Assembly: GCA_963575745.1 (NCBI GenBank)
Contig: CAUYUJ010012725.1
Coordinates: 58,501-122,500 of the forward strand
Direction of reading: 5' to 3'
Origin: Prorocentrum cordatum
Taxonomy: Eukaryota > Sar > Dinophyceae > Prorocentrales > Prorocentraceae
DNA length: 64,000 bases
The notes under the pieces were generated by a model. The model made no database searches, was not told where the DNA came from, and saw only the letters and a list, made by a program, of their open reading frames with translations. The translations under genes were made by a program, and so were the position numbers. Position 1 is the first letter of the stretch. Every line of letters begins with the position of its first letter. Positions 9,801-18,580 of this stretch are shown here, one piece after another.

Positions 9801-10545
9801 TACGTTGGCGAGCCTCCCTTTTTCCCCACTGTATCCCGATTTCTGGAAACAAGCTTCGTTCGCTGAATTCCTGGCCGCCGCATCTGAAGGATTCCCTCAG
9901 GATATTGGCAAGGGTCTCATTTCCTCCTCCCTTGCCGCGAGAAGGCGCGTGTCTGCTGCTGCCCTTGCTGCCCTCGACTCTCTCCGACTGAAGACCGAGG
10001 CCACTCCTGTAGGACAGACGTTCAAAATCCAGAGATTGCTCACCACTGGCATGCGTGAACATTTGCACCCAGCCTGCCTCGCGGAGGTGTTCGCCCAGAG
10101 GCTTGCCAGCTGGCTCCCGATTACGATTTCCGATGCTCGTGCGCTTCCTTGGTCTGACATCCAGACTACGGTCGCTGCGCTTCCGACAGCGAAATTGCTT
10201 GCGGTCCTCAAATTCCTGAAGCACGGCTGGCCCACAGCGGCCCGCTTTCAACAAATTGAGCCCTGCAGACTGGGCTGCGGCGCCCCAGCAGCAGATGCTC
10301 AAGAGCACTATTGGCGTTGCCCCAGATTCCTCACCCATCTCTGCTCTGTTGTTGATCTCCCTTTCCTTGCCTCGTGTCCCATTGCCCGTCTTGGCGTCCA
10401 CCATCCGTCCCGCGTCTCTCTGTCCATTCTCGCCGCTTCCACTTGGCTTTACCACGCTATCAGAGCTTGCAGCCCAGAGCCCTTCTCTAATTCAAAGGCC
10501 GCCGAAATCGCGATGACGGTTCGGTGGCAGATGCGGCGAGGCTAG
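6838..10545 (+). CDS. LINE ORF2: AP-like endonuclease, reverse transcriptase, CCHC knuckle
   Basis: 1235 residues, uninterrupted. The endonuclease (about 14-285) has FSTWNARSL, IQETHG with Glu54, GDFN with Asp180 and Asn182, KIDRI with Asp243, and ISDH with Asp277/His278, the expected metal-binding and nicking residues. The RT (about 540-850) has GPDQIP, RPLGLKNTDNKLI, motif A YDFGAAFPS with Asp677, motif B QGCPGPG, motif C CADD with Asp776/Asp777 (Cys replaces the usual Tyr/Phe), motif D LKLKCSKC and LGIWLGP. A C-terminal knuckle CX3CX9HX3C uses Cys1143, Cys1147, His1157 and Cys1161. It nicks the target and primes reverse transcription there. I start at 6838 because it follows the ORF1 stop by 4 nt and leads straight into the endonuclease; Met13 at 6874 is an alternative. 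The same frame stays open back to 5863, but that part is an Arg/Ser-rich shadow of ORF1. Confidence 0.93.
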   Translation: MFSFFPSSSSQDMIIKFSTWNARSLFHHDPKTRSRKQVYLRPLLRGFQFVAIQETHGSSEDLQDFLHFSSHRFEAVFSGFDSRRKGGVATLLPSPCSSFGFGALSSVTGRALVVGRALYTCVKLGSRSSGCSENFTTHHFNIHNFQLSSEEVRLIVSYIDSSLELVRCHSHSHFVVVAGDFNFSSEPPRPTIPPPNFAPAPAVQEWFASRGSGWRSTLGAMIEIDTPDMTHYNGTFDHASKIDRIFLSGPSWRLTQMSITAATIETPEALEQRGISDHAALQAVLRFRPRPDPDSQPIPKHLFQHPRFREYVLAAWENIDASSLSPPLVLLQYKEVIREGARQARNSFLKGNPTDPKRKILLLRAIARAVWRQDFRGAGNLLQYDLGKEFLDLDLAIPSLSIRKHAEFCTLLDSLQLADAESEQAAIRRNMTELSAPAKLAKSRRRLRALARRARLWAPFNRRLHLSGLSIGHNTTSSETEIREGISDHWRQVFGNKCIDIEAASTYLARFAPKITLPDLEPPSLLDFQKTNLKSSDSAPGPDQIPYAAWRAALHSVEILDSVCRWIIGGNHMPFGFNALLGIFVPKPADDDISEECIRPASGLRPLGLKNTDNKLITSVVFRRLSLALPRNLCDSQRGFVMGRNFGQNVVEIDGFARLYSADPSAVSLKPALVSYDFGAAFPSLSHQWMLKVLESCTLPAPFVFYVMEIYRCITCYGISADSSSQLVVLFQILSGIVQGCPGPGALFAISADPFLQDMQLSIEGRKLGIVRACADDVGAAIRQLSALKIMARIFRVVARVASLKLKCSKCVVVPLASCFSPAIANDYNNWIEQNIPSWSEFPVRDQLKCLGIWLGPSVATESWREPFAKWVDRGFQLACQGAPAGTVAHLYNSRVASVLSHVAQFLPPPSDPPHLESVAIARLLRIPHFAPPRSGQLSLRSWGGPRFHCLTSTCCSSLIRASKPSLSVWPSAMTALREAAERHRDEATLASLPFSPLYPDFWKQASFAEFLAAASEGFPQDIGKGLISSSLAARRRVSAAALAALDSLRLKTEATPVGQTFKIQRLLTTGMREHLHPACLAEVFAQRLASWLPITISDARALPWSDIQTTVAALPTAKLLAVLKFLKHGWPTAARFQQIEPCRLGCGAPAADAQEHYWRCPRFLTHLCSVVDLPFLASCPIARLGVHHPSRVSLSILAASTWLYHAIRACSPEPFSNSKAAEIAMTVRWQMRRG

Positions 10546-10576
10546 ACGAGCTCGAACTTCATGCCGAGGCACGTGC

Positions 10577-10593
10577 GAGGAGAGGAAGGAGGG
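10577..10593 (+). repeat. Candidate target-site duplication, right copy
   Basis: Identical over 17 bp to 5686-5702 and followed by more GGA-rich sequence, as expected if the LINE split one purine tract. Confidence 0.7.
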
Positions 10594-10760
10594 AGGAGGG
10601 AGGAGGGAGGAGGAGGAGGGAGGAGGAGGAGGAGGCGGGAGGAAGGAAGGAGGAAGGAGGAAGGAGGAAGGAGAAAGGAGGAAGGAGGAAGGAGGGGGGC
10701 GGGGGGAGGAGGCAGGAGGGGGTAGACGGCGGGAGGAGGGAGGACGACGACGAGTAGGAA
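10594..10760 (+). repeat. GGA/GGAA-rich tract, right part
   Basis: Continuation of the purine tract past the LINE, with more GGAAGGA interruptions than the left part. Minus-strand open frames across it are Ser/Pro/Leu-rich artefacts. Confidence 0.9.
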
Positions 10761-10830
10761 GAGGAAAAGCGGAAGGAGAAGAGGAGGGATGACGAGGAGG
10801 ACGAAGACAACGAAGTGTCAAGGTCGGAAG

Positions 10831-11005
10831 CTCGAGCGCCACAGCGGATCCAGCCACTTCCCTGACCCATCCCATTACATGCGGGCGCTTGAGTGCCACA
10901 GCGGGCCCCGCCATCACACAAACGCCTCGCATAAGAGACGGTTGCTCGAACGCCACAGCGGGCCCGGCCAACTCCCGCATCCCCTCCCAAAACATGTGGC
11001 GCGCC
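10831..11005 (+). repeat. 57-bp tandem repeat, three units
   Basis: Units begin at 10831, 10888 and 10945, exactly 57 bp apart, each with a CTCGAGCGCCACAGCGG-type start (CTTGAGTGCC in the second, CTCGAACGCC in the third). No function is evident. Confidence 0.75.
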
Positions 11006-11009
11006 CCGA

Positions 11010-11910
11010 TTCGAAGCGAGCGCAACATACATCTGTTCACTTGAACGGCACGGCGCCTCCGACATTTCGGGCTCAAACGGAGAATCTTCCGGCCCGTAAA
11101 GGACGATTTGATCGGGGAGACAGACAACTCGGAAACCGACGACGACCACGAGGACCTGGGGCCCTACGCAAGGACCAGGAGAGCATCGACCCCCCATCCA
11201 TGGCGACGACACAAAGGACACATAGGGGCACCGTCCCCAGGCTCGGCCTGTGACCAAGCGCATGACCGATATGAGGGCCTCAGCAACACGCGACAGAAAG
11301 AGGAGTAAAACAAGGCCCTGCACAAGGAGGAGGCGCAGACCTACAAGCAAGGGACAGCATCTACAGCAAGTGCGAGAGCGACACGGCCAGAAGGAATAAC
11401 AGCGCCAAGTACCGCAAACATGAACACGCGCTAACCGATCAAGCGCAGCATTACCCAGGACCGTCAGGGCCCTAACGGCAAGCATCGACAGCAATACCCA
11501 CGCTGCCGAGGATGAGTACGAGAACCACCGCAGCAAATTTCAAACTATCGACCACCATGCCAAGAAGCAGAAAGATCATGCCGCGAGCTCCTACATCGAG
11601 GCGAGCAGGAGGGAGGGGGGCGTTGAGGACAGTTCTTGAAAGAGCGAACAACCACATGTCAAACTATAGGCAGTGAAGGCAAAGGACGTGGCTCCCGAGA
11701 CCCAGGAGGCAGCAAGACAAGGATACGGTATGGCATTACATTGCGCGGCCATAGATGAGACCAGTAACCACAATATCGAGGGCACCTCCGATGGAGCTAC
11801 AAAAGCCCAATCGAAGCCGGATAATACGAGCAGGGGTAACCACAAACGAAATCCGAGCTCGACAGCCGCAATATGGAAATACACGAGCAGGGCACCGTCG
11901 AAACCAACAA
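11010..11910. other. No gene recognised
   Basis: The + strand has an acidic 66-codon frame at 11108-11308 (GETDNSETDDDHEDLG) that looks mildly coding-like but has no domain. Longer frames on the minus strand extend into purine tracts and repeats and are not convincing. Composition matches the decayed region that follows. Confidence 0.35.
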
Positions 11911-11919
11911 GTAGCACAA

Positions 11920-12457
11920 ATGCCAGCCCCACGCGCCGTGGGAGGGCAGAGGGATACCGAGGCCCGCTCCGCGGCCCAGGGGAACGCCGCTCCCCAGACA
12001 TTGGGCGCGGCGCCCCGAGCGTCGCCCCGAAGCGCGTCGCAGCGACGCCCGAGGCGCCAGGGGCGCGAAGAACCCCCAGCGGCGCGGGCGCGGCGAGGCA
12101 AAGCGCGCGCACCGCGCGCGCGACGGGCCTCGCCAGCGGCGCAGCGGGCGCGCCCGCCAGCTTCACAACGGCGGCCACCAGGCCAGCGGCCGCGCATAGG
12201 CGGACCGCGGACAGGAGAAAGCAGGAGCGCAGAAGCGGCAGCCGCACAGGCAGAGCAGGGCCCCAGCACCCCCCCCCCCCCCCCCCACACACACACACAT
12301 GCACGCAACACGCGCACACACACGCCCACACCACACACACCACACACCACACACCACACACCACACACCACACACCACACACCACACACCACACGCACAC
12401 GCACACGCACACGCACACGCACACGCACACGCACACGCACACGCACACACACACACA

Positions 12458-12518
<61 letters not shown>

Positions 12519-12655
12519 CCCTGCACCCCGCCCCCCCCCGCCCCGAGGGCGAGGAGAGGGCGGGGGGGCAGGGCGGGCGCAGGAGCGGCATTCGTGCAAG
12601 CCCACAAACGCAGCTACAGTGCGAGCACAGTCCCCGAGTTTGCGGGTTCATCGCG
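11920..12655 (+). repeat. Tandem segmental duplication, unit 1
   Basis: Unit 1 of a direct duplication. Blocks shared with unit 2 are ATGCCAGCCCCACGCGCCGT (about 11920/12657), GCTTCACAACGGCGGCCA (about 12161/13264) and CATTCGTGCAAGCCCACAAA (about 12590/13470), all in the same order. Unit 1 alone carries the long (CA)n expansion. No coding call is safe, because different frames of this GC-rich sequence are all open and Ala/Arg/Pro-rich. Confidence 0.8.
12285..12517 (+). repeat. (CA)n / (CACACGCA)n microsatellite
   Basis: A compound array: C-run, CACACAT start, ACCACAC pentamers and heptamers (12330-12390), ACGCAC hexamers (12390-12450), then pure CA (12453-12515). It yields poly-Thr/His and poly-Cys/Val frames that are not genes. 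Confidence 0.95.
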
Positions 12656-13530
12656 CATGCCAGCCCCACGCGCCGTGGGAGGACAGAGGGCTGCCGAGGC
12701 CCGCTTCGCGGCCCAGGGGAACGCCGCCCCCTGGGGCGCGGCGCCCCGAGCGTCGCCCCGACGCGCGTCGCAGCGACGCCCGAGGCGCCAGGGGCGCGAC
12801 GTGCCCGACGCCAGATCGTGGCCCTGGTGGCTCGGGCGGCGCCTGCCCCAGAGGCGCACCGCCCCCCGCTGCGTGCGCCTGCTGGGGCGATGCAAGGCAC
12901 GAGGCCGCGTTGCGTTGACCTCCCAAGCGGGGGGCGCCACAGTGCGCTGCGGCTCGATGCACCGCCAGGGCGCATGAATCGGATGAGGAGTCGCTGCTGG
13001 AAGACTCGCCCAAATGCGCCTGCGAGCGACGAATGCATTGCGGACCGCCTAAATGCGGAACGCATCGCGCCTCCACATTCACAAAACGCGGCGCGCGGCC
13101 TCGCATAGGCAGCGCGCGCGCCACGGGCCTCGCGGGCCCCCACCCCCAGAGAGGCGAACCCACAGCGCGCGCAACCGCGCGCGCGGGCGGGCCCATCGAG
13201 GCCGCCCCAACGCCACCCGCATCGCGGCGCGGTGGCCCAGCGCGGCGGGACAGGCGCCCGCCGGCTTCACAACGGCGGCCAACAGGCCAGTGGCCGCACA
13301 TGGGCGGGCCGCGGACAAGAGAAAGCAGGGGCGCTGAAGCGGCAGCCGCGCAGGCAAAGCAGCGCCAGCATCCCCCGCCCCACCCGCGGCCCTGCACCCC
13401 GACCCCCCCCCGCCCCGGGGGCCCCGAGGACGAGGGGAAGGCAGGGGGGCAGGGCAGACGCAGGAGCGGCATTCGTGCAAGCCCACAAACGCAGCGACAG
13501 CGCGAGCACTGTCCCCGAGTTTGTGGGCCC
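12656..13530 (+). repeat. Tandem segmental duplication, unit 2
   Basis: Second unit, adjoining unit 1. In place of the CA array it has a short C-rich stretch (13370-13425). An additional insertion of roughly 250-300 bp (about 12800-13260) separates the first and second shared blocks. Confidence 0.75.
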
Positions 13531-13562
13531 ATATGAAAGCGCAACGGAAGGAATTGAGAGCC

Positions 13563-14275
13563 GAGCGTGTTCGAGGACGCCCTGGCCAATCGAATCCAGC
13601 GAGATGCGGCCAGGGCGCAGCGCGTCGCCAGCGCAACCACGGCCGCGCGCAACGCCGCCGAGGAGGCCGCAGGAAGGACAAAAGCTATTCCAGGGACGTA
13701 GAGCCCATGAAGAATGCGTGCGCGAGGTGGCTGCGAAGAAAAACGACAATTTGACCCGTCTACGCGAGATTGCGGAGCACCGAGCACGCCGCGACCAACA
13801 GGCGACGGTATCGACCGAGCACGCGATCAACGATGCCAGAGGGCACCGGATAGGATGGGAGCAATGGGCCACCAGGAACACGGAGGATTTCAAGAGGGAG
13901 ACCACCGTGGCCAACGGCCATCACGACGAGAAGCAGGTGGCGCCACGGAGAGAGCAGGGGCCCCAGAGGGCCCCTGGGGAAGCCCCGCGACATCTGCACC
14001 CACAAAACTCTACGGCCGCGGGCGCTCCCGGCCGCGCGGGCCCACGTGGAAGAATCGACTGCGACTGCCCCGCGCCGATCGCCTGGGCGCCAGGAAGAGT
14101 CGGCAAAGACGGCGCAGCGACGCCCATCCTCGCGGTCGACGTGGCGGTCTTCTTGGACGACGCGCCAGAACCGCCCCGTCCGCCGCCATTGCCGACCCTG
14201 ACGCCGCGCCCGAGCCTCTCTGGCCGCCGATCGGACGGATCGCGGAAATCGACCCCGGCCAGGCGACCGACTTAG
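13563..14275 (+). pseudogene. Decayed Ala/Glu-rich coiled-coil protein
   Basis: One frame from about 13563 reads EPSVFEDALANRIQRDAARA and an Ala-rich helix up to a TAG near 13701. Another frame then continues with EECVREVAAKKNDNL and RLREIAEHRARRDQQATVS, on to FLDDAPEP, stopping at 14275. Both pieces have the charged, Ala-rich look of a coiled coil, unlike the Arg/Ser-rich shadow frames. I do not recognise the family. It could be an ORF1-like or gag-like part of an old retroelement. Identity rests only on composition and helix-like pattern. Confidence 0.35.
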
Positions 14276-14279
14276 GGGG

Positions 14280-15235
14280 AGATCGAGGTCGCCAGGGAAG
14301 GCGCGCTCGCCCGCGGCGGCAACCGACCCCGGGCGCCCCTCGCCTCTCTGCGAGATCCCGCAGCCAGTGGCACTTCAGGAGCGACGTGCCTGAATTGAAG
14401 GCAGGAGAACGCGAGGGCCCCCGTCGGCGACCTCGCCCCCGCGGCGTCGGCGCGGGGGGCTGGGCCTCTGGCCCGGCCAGCGCGGGGCCGACCCGGCCGA
14501 GGACGCCCAGGCACGCAGCGCGCTGCCACGCGGGCGCAAGGAAGGGGCGAGGCGACGGCGAGGCCCAGGTCGGGCAGCAATCCAGCAGAGAGGGCGCGCA
14601 GAAGGTTAAACTTCGACGTTCCGACAGACGATGACCGCGCGGGCACGCCGTCAAGTCCTTCCCACGGAGAGGGGCGACGTCGACCCTGACCCGGGGAAGC
14701 CGAACAACGATGCGCCAAAGCGAACGCCTCGATTGGAACCCTTGGGGCGCCTAGAGTTCAGCGGCCGACCCCGGCAATGGCGCCCTTCAAAATTGCGCTC
14801 GCCGGGGCTCGTTTTGGCCTGGGTGGGAGATGGGCGGCGACGGCCGAGCGGTGGGCGCGCGTCGCAAATTCGACCATGCCTCCGCGGCCCCAGGCACCAC
14901 CGCTGACGCCACTGCAGGAAGCACTCCAACTGGCGGCGAACGGGCGGAGGAGCGCGAGGTCAGCCTAGCCGCGCGAGTGGGCGACTCTCCGCGCGAGGGC
15001 GCGACCTCCAGCTGGCGCCCGCCGGGGGGGCGGGGGGCAGCGCGGAATCGCAGGGGCCCCCGTGCGTGGGCCTCCAGCGCCGACCTGCAGTCGCGGCGCC
15101 CATTGCTCCCAGCGAGCCACGCGCCACTTCTGGACGACGCGCGTCCCCGCCCGCGCTCGTGACCCAGTTCAACAACCTAGATGGGCCAGAACGCTTTCAT
15201 CCAGTAGCGAACACGGTGCTGGTTCACGCGCGCTG
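14280..15235. other. Decayed coding-like sequence, no intact gene
   Basis: Fragments with a coding look occur in changing frames on + (for example FDVPTDDDRAGTPS near 14610-14655, and FKIALAGARFGLGGRWAATA near 14782-14841). Stops and frame changes prevent any gene call. No motif recognised. Confidence 0.3.
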
Positions 15236-15242
15236 AGAGACG

Positions 15243-15243
15243 A

Positions 15244-15279
<36 letters not shown>

Positions 15280-15284
15280 GATAC

Positions 15285-15319
<35 letters not shown>

Positions 15320-15490
15320 TAACACATCAAAAACACCAACCATACATGAGAAATTTGAAAGAACGAGAGAGAGAGAGAGAGAGAGCGCAACACAAAACCA
15401 AGGGATAGCGGGATAGAGAGAAATAGAAAGATAGAGAGAGAGAGAGAGCAGAGACAACAAAAACAACAACAACAAACACAACAACACAAC
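15243..15490 (+). repeat. (GA)n, (TA)n and (CAA)n simple-repeat cluster
   Basis: (GA)n at 15243-15278, (TA)n at 15284-15310, further GA blocks at 15364-15385 and 15430-15448, and CAA-type triplets at 15456-15490. It is locally AT-rich against a GC-rich background. All peptides from it are artefacts. Confidence 0.9.
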
Positions 15491-15509
15491 CATTCTTCAA
15501 TCACAAATG

Positions 15510-16770
15510 TTTTGATGTTCTACATCAAACGATGGCATGTCTACATTGGCAGAACGCGCCGGACGGGTCCAACAGTGGACGCGTGGGCAGTCGTCATAAT
15601 CGCCGAGAACAGGGCTGTTTTAAGTCCGATCGCGCCATGGTTTCGAAGACCGACGACGCAGCCAACGAGGAAGACTTCGGGACCGCGCAACTCCACCGTC
15701 GGAACAAGCCGCGCTCATGGGCGCGCGTGCGGGTCGACTCCGCAGCTGACGCCGACCGACGCAGCGTCGCAATCCACGTTGACCGACTTCCAAGGCGGTT
15801 CATGGATTCGCGGATGGGGGGTCCAGCGATCAGCAGAGCATGGCAGTTCGCGCGGCTTCTTCATGACCTTGCCAAGACCACCGCGGAATTGCACGCTGAC
15901 TACGTCTGCACCCGCTGGGGACAGAGCCAGCGAACTCACGGGCCAAGAGAGCAGCCAAGAGGAGCGGCCCACGCCCGCAACTGCACTGGGCGAAGGACTT
16001 CCGCGTCAGCAGTTCGCGGCCGCCTCGGCGCGCAGACCCGAAGACTCAAGCGGCGTGCCCCGCCCCGACCGAAGGCGGGCTGGAAGAGGCCGCCCGCGGC
16101 GGCGAGCGCGGAGCCGCGACGTTTCGCCCCAGAATGCAAGACGACCGAGCGCGAGATGCCGATCCTCTGGAAACGCAATCACCTTCAACGCCAGGGGCTT
16201 CAAAGACCCCGCCCGCGAAGGATGGCGGCAGACGTTGGAAGTCAATCAGACATGCAGACGTCCGAGCACGGCTCAAGCATATTAACCAGCGCGCAAGTGG
16301 CGAGGCTGCCAAAAGTGCTACAATCGCAAACTTGGGCGCTCTTTGCTCAATCGGCACGGGCATCCCGCGCTGCGAGGGCGACGGCGAAGCAATGTATCGG
16401 GCGCCCAAGTCGCCGCGAGCCATTTCGACAGGTACCGGGGCTGCTCGCCGCGAGGACCGAGGCCCCCGGCGCACCCATGACAGGAGCAGCGGTGCGCGCT
16501 CCCTGCAGCGACGGCGCCGACGGGCAGGCGGAGGAGTTGTGGGCATCTCTCGCCGGACGCCGAGACGCACGGGGTCGATCCACTGCTGATCGACGCGAAC
16601 GGCGCTGCAGGCGAGGACATCTCGGGCTCTACTGGCGGCGAGGGCGAGCCCATGTCGGAGGAAAGAGGAGGCGGGCCCCTCCGCGCGCGGCCCCGAGAAC
16701 GCAACTCGACGGCGGTCAAAGCAGCCGCGCGCACGAAAGGGGCCCAATCACACCGACCGGAAGCAAGGAC
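15510..16770. other. Decayed GC-rich sequence, no gene supported
   Basis: The + strand has a long Arg/Pro/Ser-rich open frame here (15532-17055). That composition, with no motif, is typical of a shadow frame. Other frames give short coding-like pieces. Nothing recognised. Confidence 0.35.
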
Positions 16771-16775
16771 ACGCC

Positions 16776-17081
16776 GTGGGCATGGATTACATCGTGGCAC
16801 CAACCAACCAGACGCCCGCGGACACGGATTCCAAACCGAGCGACGCCTTCGATATGCACCAGGAGAGCGAAGATCACCAGTCGGTTATGTCCGAGCAGGA
16901 GTACGTCAGCAAGGCGAGGCAACAGGAGGCCATGCCAAGGCTCGACCCACGAATGTTCAGGGACGCGTAGCACATTCGCATCTCCAAGGAAGAGCCCAAT
17001 AGCATCGAAAACCACCTGCGGGTTGCCGACCTCGGCGCGCAGGCCCGCGAGTTGACGCAACAAGTCCAGAACGCGCCCTAG
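16776..17081 (+). pseudogene. Decayed acidic coding fragment with one in-frame TAG
   Basis: From ATG 16776 the frame reads through DSKPSDAFDMHQESEDHQS and EQEYVSKARQQEA to a TAG at 16968-16970. It continues in the same frame with HIRISKEEPNSIENHLRV and LTQQVQNAP to the next TAG at 17079-17081. Composition is acidic and helix-like on both sides of the first stop, suggesting one older protein. Family not recognised. Confidence 0.35.
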
Positions 17082-17089
17082 AAGGCGCT

Positions 17090-18170
17090 CAGACTAACCA
17101 GCATCCGGCCGCGCGCGAAGAGCACCAACCTTCGCAATGATGTGAATGAGGAGAGCGTGCCAGAGGCTTCTCCGCACTCTCGGGCATGATGGGGCACGAC
17201 CAACGCCGGGGTGCAGCTCGCCTAGCTTGCCTACCAATGACGCGAGGCCACCACATCGACCATCGCAGTGGCGGCATATCTGCAGCGACATGAGGCTTTA
17301 GCCCAGGTGGTAGACAATGCTACCCAACTCGTCTGTTGCCAGATCAACGCTACGAGATGGCACTCGCGGCAGCGCCGTTCTTGAGCGACTCCAGCAACCA
17401 GCTCGCGACTGCCATCAGGGAGGACAGCGCCGCGCTCCTTGGCGACGGCACCCGAAACATCGCCGGCGGCATCTCCGCGAAGGATCCTAACAGGAAGTGG
17501 CCAGCACTCGAGAGGCCGCTCATATTCTGAGGCAGAGCGCCGAGAATAACACCATCATAACGCCCATGTGGCTCGACGAGGACGGGGGCCCAGCTGGCTG
17601 GGGCCGAACCCGACCACCTCGCCATAGCAGAGCTCCCTCGTCGAGACCCTGTACGAAATATGTGGCTGAAGCCGCGATCGCGCCCTGGGCGCAACGATCG
17701 CGCCCGCGGCCATCATGGGCTCTCCGATCGAGAACGTCACCGCGGGACACGAGCGGGCACAACTCATGGCCAGAGCCATGAAGGACATGCAATGAGGTTC
17801 GGGTCGCATAATAGATGGCCTAGCAGCCATCGGGCCAATTTCAATCACGCGGTTCTTCCTCCTCCCCGCCAAGGCGCGGCTTGCCACAGTCGAGCTAGCA
17901 TTTGAGAGGTAAAATGGCGGGCGTCTCTTGCGAAAGCCGACAGAGGAACGCCGGGCCAGGCGGCAAGGAGTCTGAGCCCCTTTTACAACGTCATCACCAA
18001 GCGCTGTCATTACCTAACAGCGAAGACTGATAGGTTTCTAGTAGTGTCAAAAGAGAGCACATCTTGACGCCCAAGGGGGGTCTGGGCGGGATCCGGACAA
18101 AACCGGAAAACACCGGCAGCCCCAGGGAACCTCAGGAATCTTTGTGAATTCTTATGAATCCTTAGGAATC
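17090..18170. other. Decayed sequence, no gene supported
   Basis: A coding-like stretch on + around 17713-17790 (MGSPIENVTAGHERAQLMAR, then AMKDMQ and a TGA) continues in frame with GSGRIIDGLAAIGPISITRF beyond the stop. No family is recognised, and other stops lie close by. Confidence 0.3.
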
Positions 18171-18175
18171 CATTA

Positions 18176-18580
18176 CCAGAACACCACTCCCAGGCCACAT
18201 TTTGAACGCCCGGGGCCAACTGTAGGCCACTTCGTGTTCTTCGTGTTCCCAGAACAACATTCCCAGGCCATATCTTGAATACCCGGAGCCAACTGTAGGC
18301 CACTTCGTGTTCTTCGTGTTCCCAGAACACCACTCCCAGGCCACATTTTGAATGCCGGGAGCCAGCTGTAGGCCTTTTCATGTTCTTCGTGTTCCCAGAA
18401 CACCATTCCCAGGTCACATTTTGAAAGCCCGGAGCCAACTGTAGGCCACTTCGTGTTCTTCGTGCTCCCAGAACACCGCTCCTGTCATATATTTTGATTG
18501 CCCGGAGCCAGCTGTGGGCCACTTCGTGTTCTTCGTATTCCCAGAACACCAGTCCTGTGCCATATTTTGAATGCCCGAGC
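18176..18580 (-). repeat. 73-bp tandem repeat, five full units plus a partial
   Basis: The CCAGAACACC start recurs at 18176, 18249, 18322, 18395, 18468 and 18541, exactly 73 bp each time. Units differ by a few substitutions. Because 73 is not a multiple of three, minus-strand peptides such as YSWLRAFKMWPGSGV change frame each unit, so they are not coding. Confidence 0.95.

Larger units (their letters stand above)
5703..10576 (+). mobile_element. L1-like LINE with spliced leader at its 5' end
   Basis: A 4.87-kb non-LTR retrotransposon bounded by a 17-bp direct repeat and lying inside a (GGA)n tract. In order it holds the SL match (5703-5724), a 5' UTR of about 140 nt, an ORF1-like protein, a 4-nt gap, a full ORF2, and only 31 nt after the ORF2 stop. 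No poly(A) is seen; the right-hand direct repeat follows at once. APE-type endonuclease, RT and a C-terminal CCHC knuckle place it with L1/Tad-like elements. An intact ORF2 and an exact direct repeat argue for a recent insertion. The one clear defect is a frame break near the start of ORF1. Confidence 0.88.

Noticed and set aside
9535-10455. Minus-strand open frame of 306 codons
   Set aside because: Antisense shadow of the LINE ORF2 C-terminus.
12163-13143. Cys/Val-rich minus frames and His/Thr-rich plus frames
   Set aside because: They are translations of the CA microsatellite joined to GC-rich flanks.
15532-17055. A 507-codon plus-strand open frame
   Set aside because: Arg/Pro/Ser-rich throughout, typical of a shadow of GC-rich DNA; other frames in the same stretch look more like decayed coding.
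18176-18580. CRISPR-like array
   Set aside because: The 73-bp units are contiguous without spacers, and the DNA is eukaryotic nuclear.
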